From Falsochrobactrum shanghaiense (lineage in GTDB: Bacteria > Pseudomonadota > Alphaproteobacteria > Rhizobiales > Rhizobiaceae): a stretch of 64,000 nt of DNA. Below the pieces are notes generated by a model. That model did no database searches. It was given only the letters and a program-made list of their open reading frames with translations, and was not told the DNA's origin. The position numbers and the translations under genes are program-made. Of the stretch, positions 49,068 to 58,568 are shown in pieces. The stretch lies in the NCBI RefSeq assembly GCF_003149535.1, contig NZ_QGDB01000005.1:299052-363051 (forward strand), read 5' to 3'. Positions within the stretch are counted from its first letter, which is position 1. The number at the start of each line of letters is the position of its first letter.

Positions 49068-49694
49068 ATGGGCGTTACAGTCGTCAGCCATCCGCTTGTC
49101 CAGCACAAGCTCACCATCATGCGCAAGCGCGAGACTTCCACCGCAAGCTTCCGGCGGCTGCTGAAGGAAATATCGCTGCTGCTCTGCTATGAAGTGACCC
49201 GCGACCTCGAACTCACGACCATGCAGATCGAAACGCCCATGATGCCGATGGAAGCGCCCATTCTGGAAGGCAAGAAGCTGGTTTTCGCCTCGATCCTGCG
49301 TGCGGGCAACGGCCTTCTGGAAGGCATGCTCGATCTGGTGCCGGCCGCCCGTGTCGCCCATATCGGGCTTTACCGCGATCACGACACGTTGCAGCCCATC
49401 GAATATTATTTCAAGGCGCCCGAAGACATCGTCAATCGCCTCATCATCGTGGTCGACCCGATGCTTGCCACCGCCAATTCCGCGATTGCGGCGATTGACA
49501 AGCTCAAGGAACGCGGCGGAACCAATATCCGCTTCCTGTGCCTGCTCGCCACGCCGGAAGGTATTGAACGCTTCACCAAGGCGCATCCCGACGTCGAAAT
49601 CTTTACCGCATCCATTGATGACGGCCTCAATGAACAGGGCTATATTCTGCCGGGGCTGGGTGATGCGGGTGATCGCATGTACGGTACGAAATAA
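49068..49694 (+). CDS. upp: Uracil phosphoribosyltransferase
   Basis: This 208-aa salvage enzyme makes UMP from uracil and [19 protein letters not shown], the PRPP motif [12 protein letters not shown] and the uracil-binding [16 protein letters not shown] at the C terminus are all present. It is monocistronic. Confidence 0.97.
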   Translation: MGVTVVSHPLVQHKLTIMRKRETSTASFRRLLKEISLLLCYEVTRDLELTTMQIETPMMPMEAPILEGKKLVFASILRAGNGLLEGMLDLVPAARVAHIGLYRDHDTLQPIEYYFKAPEDIVNRLIIVVDPMLATANSAIAAIDKLKERGGTNIRFLCLLATPEGIERFTKAHPDVEIFTASIDDGLNEQGYILPGLGDAGDRMYGTK

Positions 49695-49779
49695 AGCCTT
49701 TCCAGCAAAAATGTGATAGGCCTGCGCAGGAGAATGCGGCAAAACAAATCTGGAGCGGTCCCCTATCGGAGATACAGTC

Positions 49780-50409
49780 ATGCCCCGTCCCGTCTGGCTG
49801 ATTGCATTGCTTGCACTTTTGCCGATGCCTGCGCTAGCAGATGATACGCCACTGCCCGAATTGTTTTCGGTGGTTGGCGTTGCGGCCAATGACAAGTTGA
49901 ATATCCGCACGCAGCCCAGCAGTACGGCGGAACTTGCAGGCCGTCTTGACCCCGATGCAAAAGACATCGAAGTCGTCGCGTCAAGCGCCGACGGCGAATG
50001 GGCGCAAATCAACCAGGGCGAGATTTCGGGTTGGGTTGCAAGGAGATTTATGCAGCGCAGCGCAGAAAGCTGGAAGGAAAATCAGTTGCCTGCGCACCTT
50101 TCCTGTTATGGCACCGAGCCATTCTGGTCCATGCGTTACCAGCCGGGAAAAATCGTTCTGGCCGAACCCGGCAAAAATGATCGGGTGCTGGAATTACGCA
50201 GCATTATGGGGCGCGGTTTTGAAAAAGACCGCCTGCGCGGTGTGGTGGCTGCGGATGATTCGGAACGGCTTACCGCCATCATCCAGCCAGCCCTTTGCTC
50301 AGACGGCATGTCTGATCGTCAATTGGGATTAAATGCCACGCTCATCCTTGATGACGACGAGAAGGCACCGCGCCTGCTCAGCGGGTGCTGCTCGATCGCC
50401 CCAAAATAA
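49780..50409 (+). CDS. Exported SH3-domain protein
   Basis: This 209-aa protein has a signal peptide MPRPVWLIALLALLPMPALA. A bacterial SH3 domain runs from about 28-93 (VAANDKLNIRTQPSSTAEL to GWVARRFM). A second domain has Cys in LSCYGTEPFWSM and near the end SGCCSI, like the COG3650-type lipoprotein domain. Function is unknown; SH3b domains often bind peptidoglycan. Confidence 0.8.
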   Translation: MPRPVWLIALLALLPMPALADDTPLPELFSVVGVAANDKLNIRTQPSSTAELAGRLDPDAKDIEVVASSADGEWAQINQGEISGWVARRFMQRSAESWKENQLPAHLSCYGTEPFWSMRYQPGKIVLAEPGKNDRVLELRSIMGRGFEKDRLRGVVAADDSERLTAIIQPALCSDGMSDRQLGLNATLILDDDEKAPRLLSGCCSIAPK

Positions 50410-50423
50410 TATCCAGGCTCAAA

Positions 50424-51596
50424 CTATGCGGACTTGCCCAGCGCCGCATCAAGCAAATCCAGCGCGTCCTGTTTGGTGAGCCGGACCGGGTTGCCTCCAG
50501 CGGTCGGATCCACGATCGCCATTTCTGCGATAAGGTTCTTGCGCTCGTCGTCCATTGCGAGCCCCTTGACGAACGCTGGCAAATCATTGGGCACACCCAG
50601 ATCCCGGCGTAGCTTCATGACCGCATCCATGAAACCGTCGAACCCACCCTCTATGCCAATGTAACCGGCAAGCCGTTCGATGCGCTTTTCAATGGCCGCC
50701 CGATTGTGATGGAGCACATAGGGCATGAAAACGGCATTGGTCATGCCATGATGCGTGTCATAAAGAGCGCCGATGGGATGAGAGAGCGAATGGATTGCCC
50801 CAAGCCCTTTCTGAAAGGCGGTTGCTCCCATTGCCGCTGCGGCCATCATATTGGCACGCGCCTGAATATCGGATCCGTCGGCATAGGCTTTGGGCAGGTT
50901 TTCGAAAACGAGGCGAATGCCCTCAAGTGCTATGCCGTCCGCCATCGGGTGAAAGCCGGGCGCGCAATAGGCTTCAAGACAATGAGCCAGCGCATCCATG
51001 CCCGTTCCAGCAGTTATGAATGGCGGCATGCCGGTTGAAAGTTCCGGATCGGCAATGACCGTCACGGGAAGCATCTTTGGGTGGAAGATCACTTTTTTCG
51101 TATGGGTCGCCTCATTGGTCAATACGCCTGCGCGCCCCACTTCCGAGCCGGTGCCTGCCGTTGTCGGCACAGCGATGATGGGCGCAATTTTGCTGCTGTC
51201 CGCCCGGGTCCACCAGTCGCCAATATCTTCAAAATCCCAAACAGGGCGGGTCTGGCCGGATTGAAATGCGATCAGCTTGCCCAGATCGAGTGCCGAACCG
51301 CCGCCAAACGCAATCACCCCGTCATGCCTGCCTTCATTGAAGACCTTGACGCCCGCATAAAGATTGCTTTCGACCGGATTGGGCTTCACATCGGAAAAAA
51401 CCGCATAATCGATGTCCGCCTGATCGAGGATTGCCAATGTCGAAGCAACGACCGGGAGCCTTGCCAGTCCGGGATCGGTTACAAAAAGCGGGCGCTTGAT
51501 AGCCGCAGCTTTCAGCACATCCGGCAATTCCCGGATACGGCCCGGCCCGAACAGCACGGTGGTCGGGAAGTTCCATTTTGCGGTCAATGAGGTCAT
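50424..51596 (-). CDS. Iron-containing alcohol dehydrogenase (group III)
   Basis: This 390-aa protein has the NAD-binding region GGGSALDLGK, PTTAGTGSE, and metal residues in GMDALAHCLEAY and GAIHSLSHPIGALYDTHHG. ATG 51596 (MTSLTAKWNFPT) is used. It is the downstream member of GS-like-ALDH-ADH and could oxidise a gamma-glutamylated amino alcohol or act on a free alcohol; the substrate is unknown. Confidence 0.92.
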   Translation of the reverse strand: MTSLTAKWNFPTTVLFGPGRIRELPDVLKAAAIKRPLFVTDPGLARLPVVASTLAILDQADIDYAVFSDVKPNPVESNLYAGVKVFNEGRHDGVIAFGGGSALDLGKLIAFQSGQTRPVWDFEDIGDWWTRADSSKIAPIIAVPTTAGTGSEVGRAGVLTNEATHTKKVIFHPKMLPVTVIADPELSTGMPPFITAGTGMDALAHCLEAYCAPGFHPMADGIALEGIRLVFENLPKAYADGSDIQARANMMAAAAMGATAFQKGLGAIHSLSHPIGALYDTHHGMTNAVFMPYVLHHNRAAIEKRIERLAGYIGIEGGFDGFMDAVMKLRRDLGVPNDLPAFVKGLAMDDERKNLIAEMAIVDPTAGGNPVRLTKQDALDLLDAALGKSA

Positions 51597-51621
51597 TTCA
51601 TCAGCTTTCTGGAAAAGGGAA

Positions 51622-53007
51622 TCAGATTTGTTCACGCAGATGGAAGGATTTCGGGCGCGTGAGATTGGCATAGCCAAGCGCTGAAAGGGCTCCGCCCTTG
51701 CCCGTATCCTTAACCCCGGTCCATACCAATGCGGGGTCGAGATAATCGCATCGATTCATGAAGACGGTGCCCGTTTCGATGCGATCGCCAAGCGCTGCGA
51801 CGCGGTCAATATCTACGCTCCAGAGCGAGGCGGTAAGGCCGTAAATGCTGTCATTCATAAGCGCCAGAGCATCTTCATCGCTGCGCACTTTCATAATGCC
51901 CACGATGGGACCGAAGCTTTCCTCGCGCATTACGCTCATCTGGTGATCGACATCGCTCAACACCTCCGGCGCGATATAGGGTGATCCTTCCCGATCTGCA
52001 TCCACACGCATATTCAGATGGGCTTTTGCACCCTTGCGCAGTGCTTCCGCTTTCTGTTCGCGAATGAGATCGGCAAAACGCGCCTGCGCCATCGGGCCGA
52101 GGGTCGTGGCCTGATCCAGCGGATTGCCCACGACATATTGTTTTGTCAGTTCGACAAAGCCATCGACAAACCTGTCGAAGACAGCTTCATGCACATAAAT
52201 GCGTTCGATGCCGCAACAGCATTGGCCGGAATTGAAAAATGCCCCATCCACAAGATTGGCGATCGTATTGTCGAGATTGGCGTCGGGCAGCACATAGGCG
52301 GGATCCTTGCCGCCCAGTTCCAGCCCCAGCGTCATGAAGGTTCCGGCTGCCGCTTTCTCGATGGCGCGTCCGCCATTCACCGAACCGGTGAAGTTCACAT
52401 GATCAATCTGCCCTGAAGCAAGCAGTTTCTCGGTCGAAGCGTGGTCGAGCACGATATTCTGGAACACGCCTTTGGGCAGTCCCGCCTTTTCAAAGGCCTG
52501 CGCAAATCGCTCACCGGTCAGAAGCGTCTGTGTCGCGTGTTTGAGGATCACGCTGTTACCGGCCATCAACGCCGGAATAATGGTGTTGACCGCCGTTAGA
52601 TAGGGATAATTCCACGGTGCGATCACCATGACGACCCCAAGGGGCACATGCCTGACGTAGCGCCGGAAACCTTCTTTCTCCTGTGGAATATAGGGTTTCA
52701 AGGCCTCTTGCGCGATGTCGATCATATATTGGCCGCGTTCCTGCATGCCGCCATTTTCGCCGCCATAGCGGGTGGGCCGACCCATTTGCCATGCGATTTC
52801 AGGAATTATTTCATCCTGCATCGCAGCCAGCGCTTCGAGCGCGGCCCGGCAATAGCGGCCACGCTCTGCAACCGACAGTCCGGCCCAGTCGGCCTGCGCC
52901 CTGCGTCCAGCCGAAACCGCAGCGTCGATCCCAGCTTCACTCAAGAATGGACGCTCCGCATAGATCGAGCCATCAATGGGAGAGATGATCCTTGCCGTTG
53001 CGCTCAT
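51622..53007 (-). CDS. NAD(P)-dependent aldehyde dehydrogenase
   Basis: This 461-aa enzyme has the catalytic Cys in NSGQCCCGIERIYV, general base Glu in LELGGKDPAYVL and cofactor region APWNYPYLTAV. It starts MSATARIISPIDGS at ATG 53007, 31 bases after the glutamine-synthetase-like gene. By context it may be a PuuC-like step oxidising a gamma-glutamyl aldehyde. Confidence 0.93.
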   Translation of the reverse strand: MSATARIISPIDGSIYAERPFLSEAGIDAAVSAGRRAQADWAGLSVAERGRYCRAALEALAAMQDEIIPEIAWQMGRPTRYGGENGGMQERGQYMIDIAQEALKPYIPQEKEGFRRYVRHVPLGVVMVIAPWNYPYLTAVNTIIPALMAGNSVILKHATQTLLTGERFAQAFEKAGLPKGVFQNIVLDHASTEKLLASGQIDHVNFTGSVNGGRAIEKAAAGTFMTLGLELGGKDPAYVLPDANLDNTIANLVDGAFFNSGQCCCGIERIYVHEAVFDRFVDGFVELTKQYVVGNPLDQATTLGPMAQARFADLIREQKAEALRKGAKAHLNMRVDADREGSPYIAPEVLSDVDHQMSVMREESFGPIVGIMKVRSDEDALALMNDSIYGLTASLWSVDIDRVAALGDRIETGTVFMNRCDYLDPALVWTGVKDTGKGGALSALGYANLTRPKSFHLREQI

Positions 53008-53038
53008 CGATAGTTCCTTTGCATGAAATCAGCTTGCC

Positions 53039-54409
53039 TCAATAGCGCTCAAAACCGCGATGCAACTCCCAATCGGTGACGCGGCGGTCATATTCGATCT
53101 GCTCCCAATGAGCGGTATGGACGTAATGATTGACCACATTTTCGCCCAGCGCCTCCTTGAGAAAGGCCGAGCTTTTGAGCGCAAGTGCTGCTTCGCGCAG
53201 CGTATAGGGGATTTCCTTGAGTTGAACCGCGCTGTAAGCATCCCCCACGAAGGGCTCTTCCAGCTCAAGCTTCTCATCAATTCCCTGAAGGCCCGCTGCA
53301 ATGAGAACAGCAAAAGCCAGATAGGGATTGAGGTCCGCGCCGCCGATACGGCATTCAATACGGATCGCCTTACTGCCTTCGCCGCAAAGCCGAAAGCCCG
53401 CGGTGCGATTGTCCTGGCTCCACATGATTTTGGTGGGAGCGAAAGTTCCAGCCTGAAAGCGCTTGTAAGAATTGATATAAGGCGCGAGGAAATAGGTATA
53501 ATCGGCTGCATATTTGAGCTGCCCCGCCACCCATGAGCGCATCAGCGGCGTCATGGTATAGGGCGCATCGGGATCGAAGAAGAGCGATTCCTTGCCGTCA
53601 GCGCTCCAGAGCGAATTATGCACATGGCTGGAGCTTCCGGCTTTATGGTAATCATACTTGGCCATGAAGGTGATGCATTTACCCTGCGCGTCAGCAATTT
53701 CCTTCATGGCGTTTTTCATGATGACATGGCGGTCGGCCATTTCCAGCGCTTCGGCATAGCGAACATTGAGTTCCTGCTGGCCGGGGCCCCACTCACCCTT
53801 GGAATTTTCCACCGGAATACCTGCTGCGGCCAGATGATTGCGCATGGCGCGCAAGACCTGTTCTTCTTTAGTGGTGAGGTGGATCACATAATCCTGAATG
53901 TAGGGCGAGGACGTTTCCATGTCGTGCCAATGCTTGGCGCGGGCGCTTTTATACGTCTCGTCGAAAAGGTAGAATTCCAGTTCCGAGGCGAAATAGGCGC
54001 GATAGCCCCGCTCGGTCAGGCGGGCAAGCTGCTTCTTGAGAATTGCGCGCGGTGAATGCGCGAGGTCTCCATGATCATGGTGATCGAGCACATCGCATAG
54101 CACGATGGCGGTCTTTTCCAGCCATGGCGCGCGACGCAGTGTCGTGAGGTCGGGCTTGATGACAAAATCGCCATATCCCTTGTCCCAGCTTGCCGCCTCG
54201 TAGCCGACCACCGGTTCCATATCAATATCGTCGGTCAGCAGATAGCTGCAACCATGTGTTTCCTCGTAGCCCGATTCCACGAAGAACCCTGCATAGAAAC
54301 GTTTGCCGATCAGACGCCCCTGCATATCCACGAAACATGCAAGCACCGTATCGATCTCATCATTTGCCGCTGCCTGTTTCAGTTCATCGAAAGTCAATTG
54401 CCCGGCCAT
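53039..54409 (-). CDS. Glutamine-synthetase-family ligase (gamma-glutamylamine synthetase type, PuuA-like)
   Basis: This 456-aa protein has the GS beta-Grasp and catalytic domains: SELEFYLFDETY (metal Glu), KYDYHKAGSSSHVHNSLW (the HVHxSLW equivalent of GS) and RTAGFRLCGEGSKAIRIECR. It is not a housekeeping GlnA: the adenylylation Tyr region and GlnA-type start are missing. Such homologs gamma-glutamylate amines. It is adjacent to ALDH and ADH and near TRAP and N-formylglutamate-amidohydrolase-like genes. Confidence 0.9.
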   Translation of the reverse strand: MAGQLTFDELKQAAANDEIDTVLACFVDMQGRLIGKRFYAGFFVESGYEETHGCSYLLTDDIDMEPVVGYEAASWDKGYGDFVIKPDLTTLRRAPWLEKTAIVLCDVLDHHDHGDLAHSPRAILKKQLARLTERGYRAYFASELEFYLFDETYKSARAKHWHDMETSSPYIQDYVIHLTTKEEQVLRAMRNHLAAAGIPVENSKGEWGPGQQELNVRYAEALEMADRHVIMKNAMKEIADAQGKCITFMAKYDYHKAGSSSHVHNSLWSADGKESLFFDPDAPYTMTPLMRSWVAGQLKYAADYTYFLAPYINSYKRFQAGTFAPTKIMWSQDNRTAGFRLCGEGSKAIRIECRIGGADLNPYLAFAVLIAAGLQGIDEKLELEEPFVGDAYSAVQLKEIPYTLREAALALKSSAFLKEALGENVVNHYVHTAHWEQIEYDRRVTDWELHRGFERY

Positions 54410-54508
54410 TTAATGCCTCGCTCCTCACGGGATGAAATGAGGGGCGCCGCACTTGTGTGCGGCGCCTTCGAACGCTTCGTGCCAACGCCACGAACACGTT
54501 CTGTTTCG

Positions 54509-55576
54509 TCAGGCATAGCGGTAAGGCGCACCGGCATTCCGCATGGTTTCCTGATATTTTTTCAGGATTGCCACCACTTTGGCATTGCGTTCACTTTGCT
54601 GGGCGATCTCGTCCCAGAACTCCTGAGCAGCGTCTTCAACCTGCTTCCATTCCGATTCCGGGATCGTCGTCAGTTCCAGCTTGCCGCCTGTGGTGCGGTA
54701 ATGCGCTTCACCCCACCAGTACCAGTGCTGGCGATAATAATGCGAGGAATCCATCGCAAGCTTGAAAAGCTGCTTGAGATGGTCCGGAACGGCCTCCCAT
54801 TTTTCGGTATTGGCAAAATAGGAACCGGCCCATGCACCGTTAATATTATTGGTGAGATAGTATTTGTTGATGTCGGCCCAGCCGACCGTATAAACCTCGG
54901 TCGCACCGCACCAGGAGACGCCATCGATTTCGCCGGTCTGAATGGCGACTTCGATGTCTTCCCACGGCAAGGTCACTGGAACCACGCCAAACCGGGTCAG
55001 GAAACGACCGCCCGTCGGGAAGGTGAAGACGCGCAGACCTTGCAGATCCGCGACGCTGCGGATCGGTTTGGTGGTGACGAAATTGCACGGATCCCACGCG
55101 CCCGCACTCAGCCAGGTAACGCCGGGGATTTCGCTATAAGCCTCTTCCCAGATTTCGTTGAGACCATACCAGTTGAACAGCGCCGGCACATCGAGGCTGT
55201 AACGCGATGCAAAGGGGAAATAGGCGCCGAAGACCGCGACATCAACGGGCGAGGCCATGGAGTCGTCATCGCTTTGCGCGGCATCGATTGTGCCCGCCTG
55301 AACCGCGCGAAACAGTTCGCCCTGCGGGACAAGCTGGTCGGCGGTATAGAGTTCTATGACCATTTCGCCATTGGCAGCCTTGTTGAAGGCATCAATGGAC
55401 GGCTTGATGACATGCTCGGCCAGCGCCGGACCGGCATAGGTCTGGAGCCGCCATTTGATCTGGCTTTGCGCCCGCACATAGGGCGCTGCGAGCGTGGTCG
55501 CGCCAAGCGCGCCGACGCCGGTCAGCCCGGCTTTTCTGAGAAATTCGCGTTTGTTAAGCTTCGTGTTCTCGCTCAT
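54509..55576 (-). CDS. TRAP transporter substrate-binding protein DctP
   Basis: This 355-aa receptor has a signal REFLRKAGLTGVGALGATTL, with one Arg-Lys pair. It resembles the TakP branch (FPTGGRFLTRFG, FANTEKWEAVPDHLK), whose members bind 2-oxo acids or small carboxylates; the ligand here is uncertain. ATG 55576 is preferred: GGGAGA lies six bases upstream, whereas ATG 55582 abuts it. A RIME-like repeat lies between it and the dctM gene. Confidence 0.9.
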   Translation of the reverse strand: MSENTKLNKREFLRKAGLTGVGALGATTLAAPYVRAQSQIKWRLQTYAGPALAEHVIKPSIDAFNKAANGEMVIELYTADQLVPQGELFRAVQAGTIDAAQSDDDSMASPVDVAVFGAYFPFASRYSLDVPALFNWYGLNEIWEEAYSEIPGVTWLSAGAWDPCNFVTTKPIRSVADLQGLRVFTFPTGGRFLTRFGVVPVTLPWEDIEVAIQTGEIDGVSWCGATEVYTVGWADINKYYLTNNINGAWAGSYFANTEKWEAVPDHLKQLFKLAMDSSHYYRQHWYWWGEAHYRTTGGKLELTTIPESEWKQVEDAAQEFWDEIAQQSERNAKVVAILKKYQETMRNAGAPYRYA

Positions 55577-55662
55577 GCTCATTCTCCCGTTTGTTTGAAG
55601 TTCCCTTTATCTGCACCCTTGCGGTGAAATGGCCCGGCCTTTCATGGCTCTTTTGACCAGTC

Positions 55663-55718
55663 TTTAAGGCGTGTCGTTATCCCGAAACCGGTTCCCACTT
55701 TCGGGCGACATGCTTTAG
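55663..55718 (-). repeat. RIME-like palindromic repeat, short form (copy 4)
   Basis: This matches copy 2 in form and orientation. It begins CTTTAAGGCGTGTCG and ends GACATGCTTTAG. It separates the TRAP receptor gene from its large permease and could attenuate or process that transcript. Confidence 0.85.
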
Positions 55719-55730
55719 ATTTACCCTCCA

Positions 55731-57056
55731 TCATCTTGCACTATACCAATTGGGCAGCCACATAGCGATCTGCGGAAAGATCATCAGGATGATAATGGTC
55801 AGCACCATGAGGAAGAAGAACGGCACGATGGATCGATAAATATCGATCAGCGTGACGTCTTTTGGCGCCAATGCCCGCATCATGAAAAGATTATAGCCAA
55901 AAGGCGGTGTTATATACGCAATCTGGCAGGTGATCGTGTAGAGAATGCCGAACCAGATCGCGTTGAAGCCGAGGCTTTTGACGAGCGGGATATAAAGCGG
56001 CGCGACGATCACCAGCATGGCCGTGTCGTCGAGGAACATGCCCAGCACGATGAAGGACAGCAGCATCAGGACCAGAATCGTCCATGGTGAAAGATCGAAC
56101 GTGCCAAGCAGCACTTTTTCGATAGCCTTGACCGCCCCCAGCCCATCATAAACCGACGAGAAACACAGTGCCGCCAGAATGATCCAGAGGAACATGCAAC
56201 TGACGGTCAGCGTATTGCGCGTCGTTGTTTCCCATACGTCCTTCGTCAATCGTCTTGTAAAAAGTGCCGCGAAGGTCGCCAGCAGCGCGCCCACCGCAGA
56301 ACTCTCCACAAGGCTGGTGACACCGGTAAGAAACAGGCCCATCATGATGCCGAAGATCAGCAAGGGCAGCAGTCCGGCACGCAGCAGGGAGAAACGCTCT
56401 CCCCAGGTGATCTTCTCCAGCTCCTCCCTTGGCAGGGTCGGACCGAGCTCCGGCTGGATGCGGCAGCGGATATAGATGTAGATCGCAAATAGCGCCGCCA
56501 TCAGAATGCCGGGTCCGATGCCTGCAAGCCAAAGCTGCAGGACCGGCTGTCGGGCGATCATCGCATAAAGCACCAGCACGACGCTGGGCGGAATGAGAAT
56601 GCCAAGCGAACTGCCTGCCTGAATGACACCTGTGACCATCACCTTGTTGTAGCCGCGCTTGAGCAGTTCGGGCAGCGCAACGGTTGCGCCGATCGCCATG
56701 CCCGCGACACTCAAACCGTTCATGCAGGAAATAAGCACCATCAGCCCGATCGTACCGAGCGCCAGCCCGCCACGAATGCCGCCGAACCAGACGTGAAACA
56801 TGCGATAGAGATTGCTCGCAATGCCCGATTCCGACAGCATATAGCCCATGAAAACGAAAAACGGCACGGTAATGAGCGGATACCAGTTGAGCACCGCAAA
56901 CGTGGCGTTATAGGGCATCTCAAATGAGCCTTTGCCCCACAGCAAAAGGGCAGCCAATGTCCCTACGAAGCCAATGACACCGAATACGCGCTGCCCGGTC
57001 ATCAGCAGCACCATCATGGTGGCGAACATGAAAAGCGTGATGAATTCGGAGCTCAT
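55731..57056 (-). CDS. TRAP transporter large permease DctM
   Basis: This 441-aa DctM subunit has about 12 helices. IGATVALPELLKRGYNKVMV and SLGILIPPSVVLVLYAMIA are characteristic, and an odd CISFxY-like segment is absent. Its start overlaps the small-permease stop by 4 bases. Confidence 0.93.
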   Translation of the reverse strand: MSSEFITLFMFATMMVLLMTGQRVFGVIGFVGTLAALLLWGKGSFEMPYNATFAVLNWYPLITVPFFVFMGYMLSESGIASNLYRMFHVWFGGIRGGLALGTIGLMVLISCMNGLSVAGMAIGATVALPELLKRGYNKVMVTGVIQAGSSLGILIPPSVVLVLYAMIARQPVLQLWLAGIGPGILMAALFAIYIYIRCRIQPELGPTLPREELEKITWGERFSLLRAGLLPLLIFGIMMGLFLTGVTSLVESSAVGALLATFAALFTRRLTKDVWETTTRNTLTVSCMFLWIILAALCFSSVYDGLGAVKAIEKVLLGTFDLSPWTILVLMLLSFIVLGMFLDDTAMLVIVAPLYIPLVKSLGFNAIWFGILYTITCQIAYITPPFGYNLFMMRALAPKDVTLIDIYRSIVPFFFLMVLTIIILMIFPQIAMWLPNWYSAR

Positions 57057-57604
57057 ACGTGATGGCCTTCCTCAATGGCGGGACCCGCAATCGTATGAAT
57101 CGGCTTGCCGCGCCAGCTCGCCCAATCCTTGAAGAAGTTGGAGATCGACTGAAGCAGCAGCAGGAGAATGCCGGTCGTCATGATGAGCTTGATCGGCCAG
57201 AGAACCGGCGCCCAGGCGGTGTAATTCTTCTGATTATAGACAATGGCGTAATTGGTGGAGGAAATGCCGCCCGCGACCATCACCCCCAGATAGAAGATGA
57301 TGAATAAAATCGTGATCATATCGGTGAATGCCTTGCTGCGCGGCGTAAGACGATCAAAAAACAGATCCATGCGCACATGAGCGCCCTGCTGCATGGCATA
57401 AGCGCCGCCCAGAAGATAATAGGCGGAAAGAATGAACTGCGACATTTCCAGCGTCCAGTTTATGGGGACGCCAAAGACCACGCGCGAGAATGTCGAGTAA
57501 AGCAGGCAGGCGGCAAGCGCGAAAAACAGATACATCGCAAAACGCCCGACATAATAGTTCAGGGCATCGACATATTTGACGAACAATCTGATCGGCTTCG
57601 GCAC
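57053..57604 (-). CDS. TRAP transporter small permease DctQ
   Basis: This 183-aa four-helix protein contains FALAACLLYSTFSRVVFG, INWTLEMSQFILSAYYLLGG with the typical WxxE motif, and YAMQQGAHVRMDLFFDRL. It partners DctM. It follows the amidohydrolase gene by 12 bases. Confidence 0.92.
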   Translation of the reverse strand: MPKPIRLFVKYVDALNYYVGRFAMYLFFALAACLLYSTFSRVVFGVPINWTLEMSQFILSAYYLLGGAYAMQQGAHVRMDLFFDRLTPRSKAFTDMITILFIIFYLGVMVAGGISSTNYAIVYNQKNYTAWAPVLWPIKLIMTTGILLLLLQSISNFFKDWASWRGKPIHTIAGPAIEEGHHV

Positions 57605-57616
57605 GGTTGCGCTCCT

Positions 57617-58441
57617 TCAGCTTTTCTCATCCGTGAAGTGATCTTGCGATACCAGCGTGTCGGCAATATCCGTGAAGATGGCGGCAAGACGGGTTGCCCA
57701 GCTTTTCTGCATGTGCGCATCCCCAATCTGGTCATTGCGGATTTCGATCATCACGCAAGGCGCATGGCGCGCCCGCGCATGGCGCTCCAGTGTGTAATAG
57801 ACCCGGTCGTCGGGTGAATAAGGCTGGTTGATCCCGACATTAAGTGCGCCGTCGCGTTTGAGGGCTGCAATCAGCGGTCTGGCAATACGATCATCCTCAT
57901 CATGAATGATGCCGATCTGCCAGGGGCGCGGCACGCCGTGATAAACAGGCGTGAAAGAATGTATGGTGGCGATCCACGATGGCTGATTGCGGCTCGTGCG
58001 GGCATCGATCGCGCTCTCGATACGAGCGTGAAACGGCCCATGCGATAAATCAATACGCGCCATGCGCGCATCCGGATCGAGGTTCTGGTTTCCGGGAATG
58101 ATGGTCGTTTCGCTAATTTCGGGGATAAGATCGGGAGCGCTCAGCCGACGATTGCAGTCGATCAGCAGGCGGGAAAAACCGGCTTCAATCAGCGTTGCAT
58201 CCAGTGCCGCGCTTAAAAGCCGGGCGACTTCGACCGCACCGGGGTCCCAGGCGACGTGGGCCATCAGCGCATCCGCGTCCAGGCCGAGACGATCAAAGCT
58301 CTCCGGAATGAAATTAGAGGCATGTTCGCAAATGAAGAGATAGGCGCTTTTCCCCGCTTCATTGATGACAATGACCGGCTGCGAAGCTCCCTCTAAAGGC
58401 GAATCCTCAATATCCGCGCGATCAACTCGCTCGTCCACCAT
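57617..58441 (-). CDS. N-formylglutamate amidohydrolase-family enzyme
   Basis: This 274-aa FGase-fold protein has FICEHASNFIPESF, HVAWDPGAVEVARLL, LLIDCNRRL and ATIHSFTPVYHG. Family members release glutamate from N-substituted glutamate. No hut genes are adjacent, so in this cluster it may hydrolyse a gamma-glutamyl product instead of formylglutamate. ATG 58441 (MVDERV) with GGGGAA upstream is chosen over TTG 58483. Confidence 0.85.
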   Translation of the reverse strand: MVDERVDRADIEDSPLEGASQPVIVINEAGKSAYLFICEHASNFIPESFDRLGLDADALMAHVAWDPGAVEVARLLSAALDATLIEAGFSRLLIDCNRRLSAPDLIPEISETTIIPGNQNLDPDARMARIDLSHGPFHARIESAIDARTSRNQPSWIATIHSFTPVYHGVPRPWQIGIIHDEDDRIARPLIAALKRDGALNVGINQPYSPDDRVYYTLERHARARHAPCVMIEIRNDQIGDAHMQKSWATRLAAIFTDIADTLVSQDHFTDEKS

Positions 58442-58568
58442 TCGCTCGTTCCCCGCGCTGTAACTTATGTTACGTTTTTTCAATTTATGCGCTATTGTGG
58501 ATTATTTGATACGCACTATGATGATTTGTCAAACATAATTTAGCCTGCACTCTGAAAGACCGAGTTGA

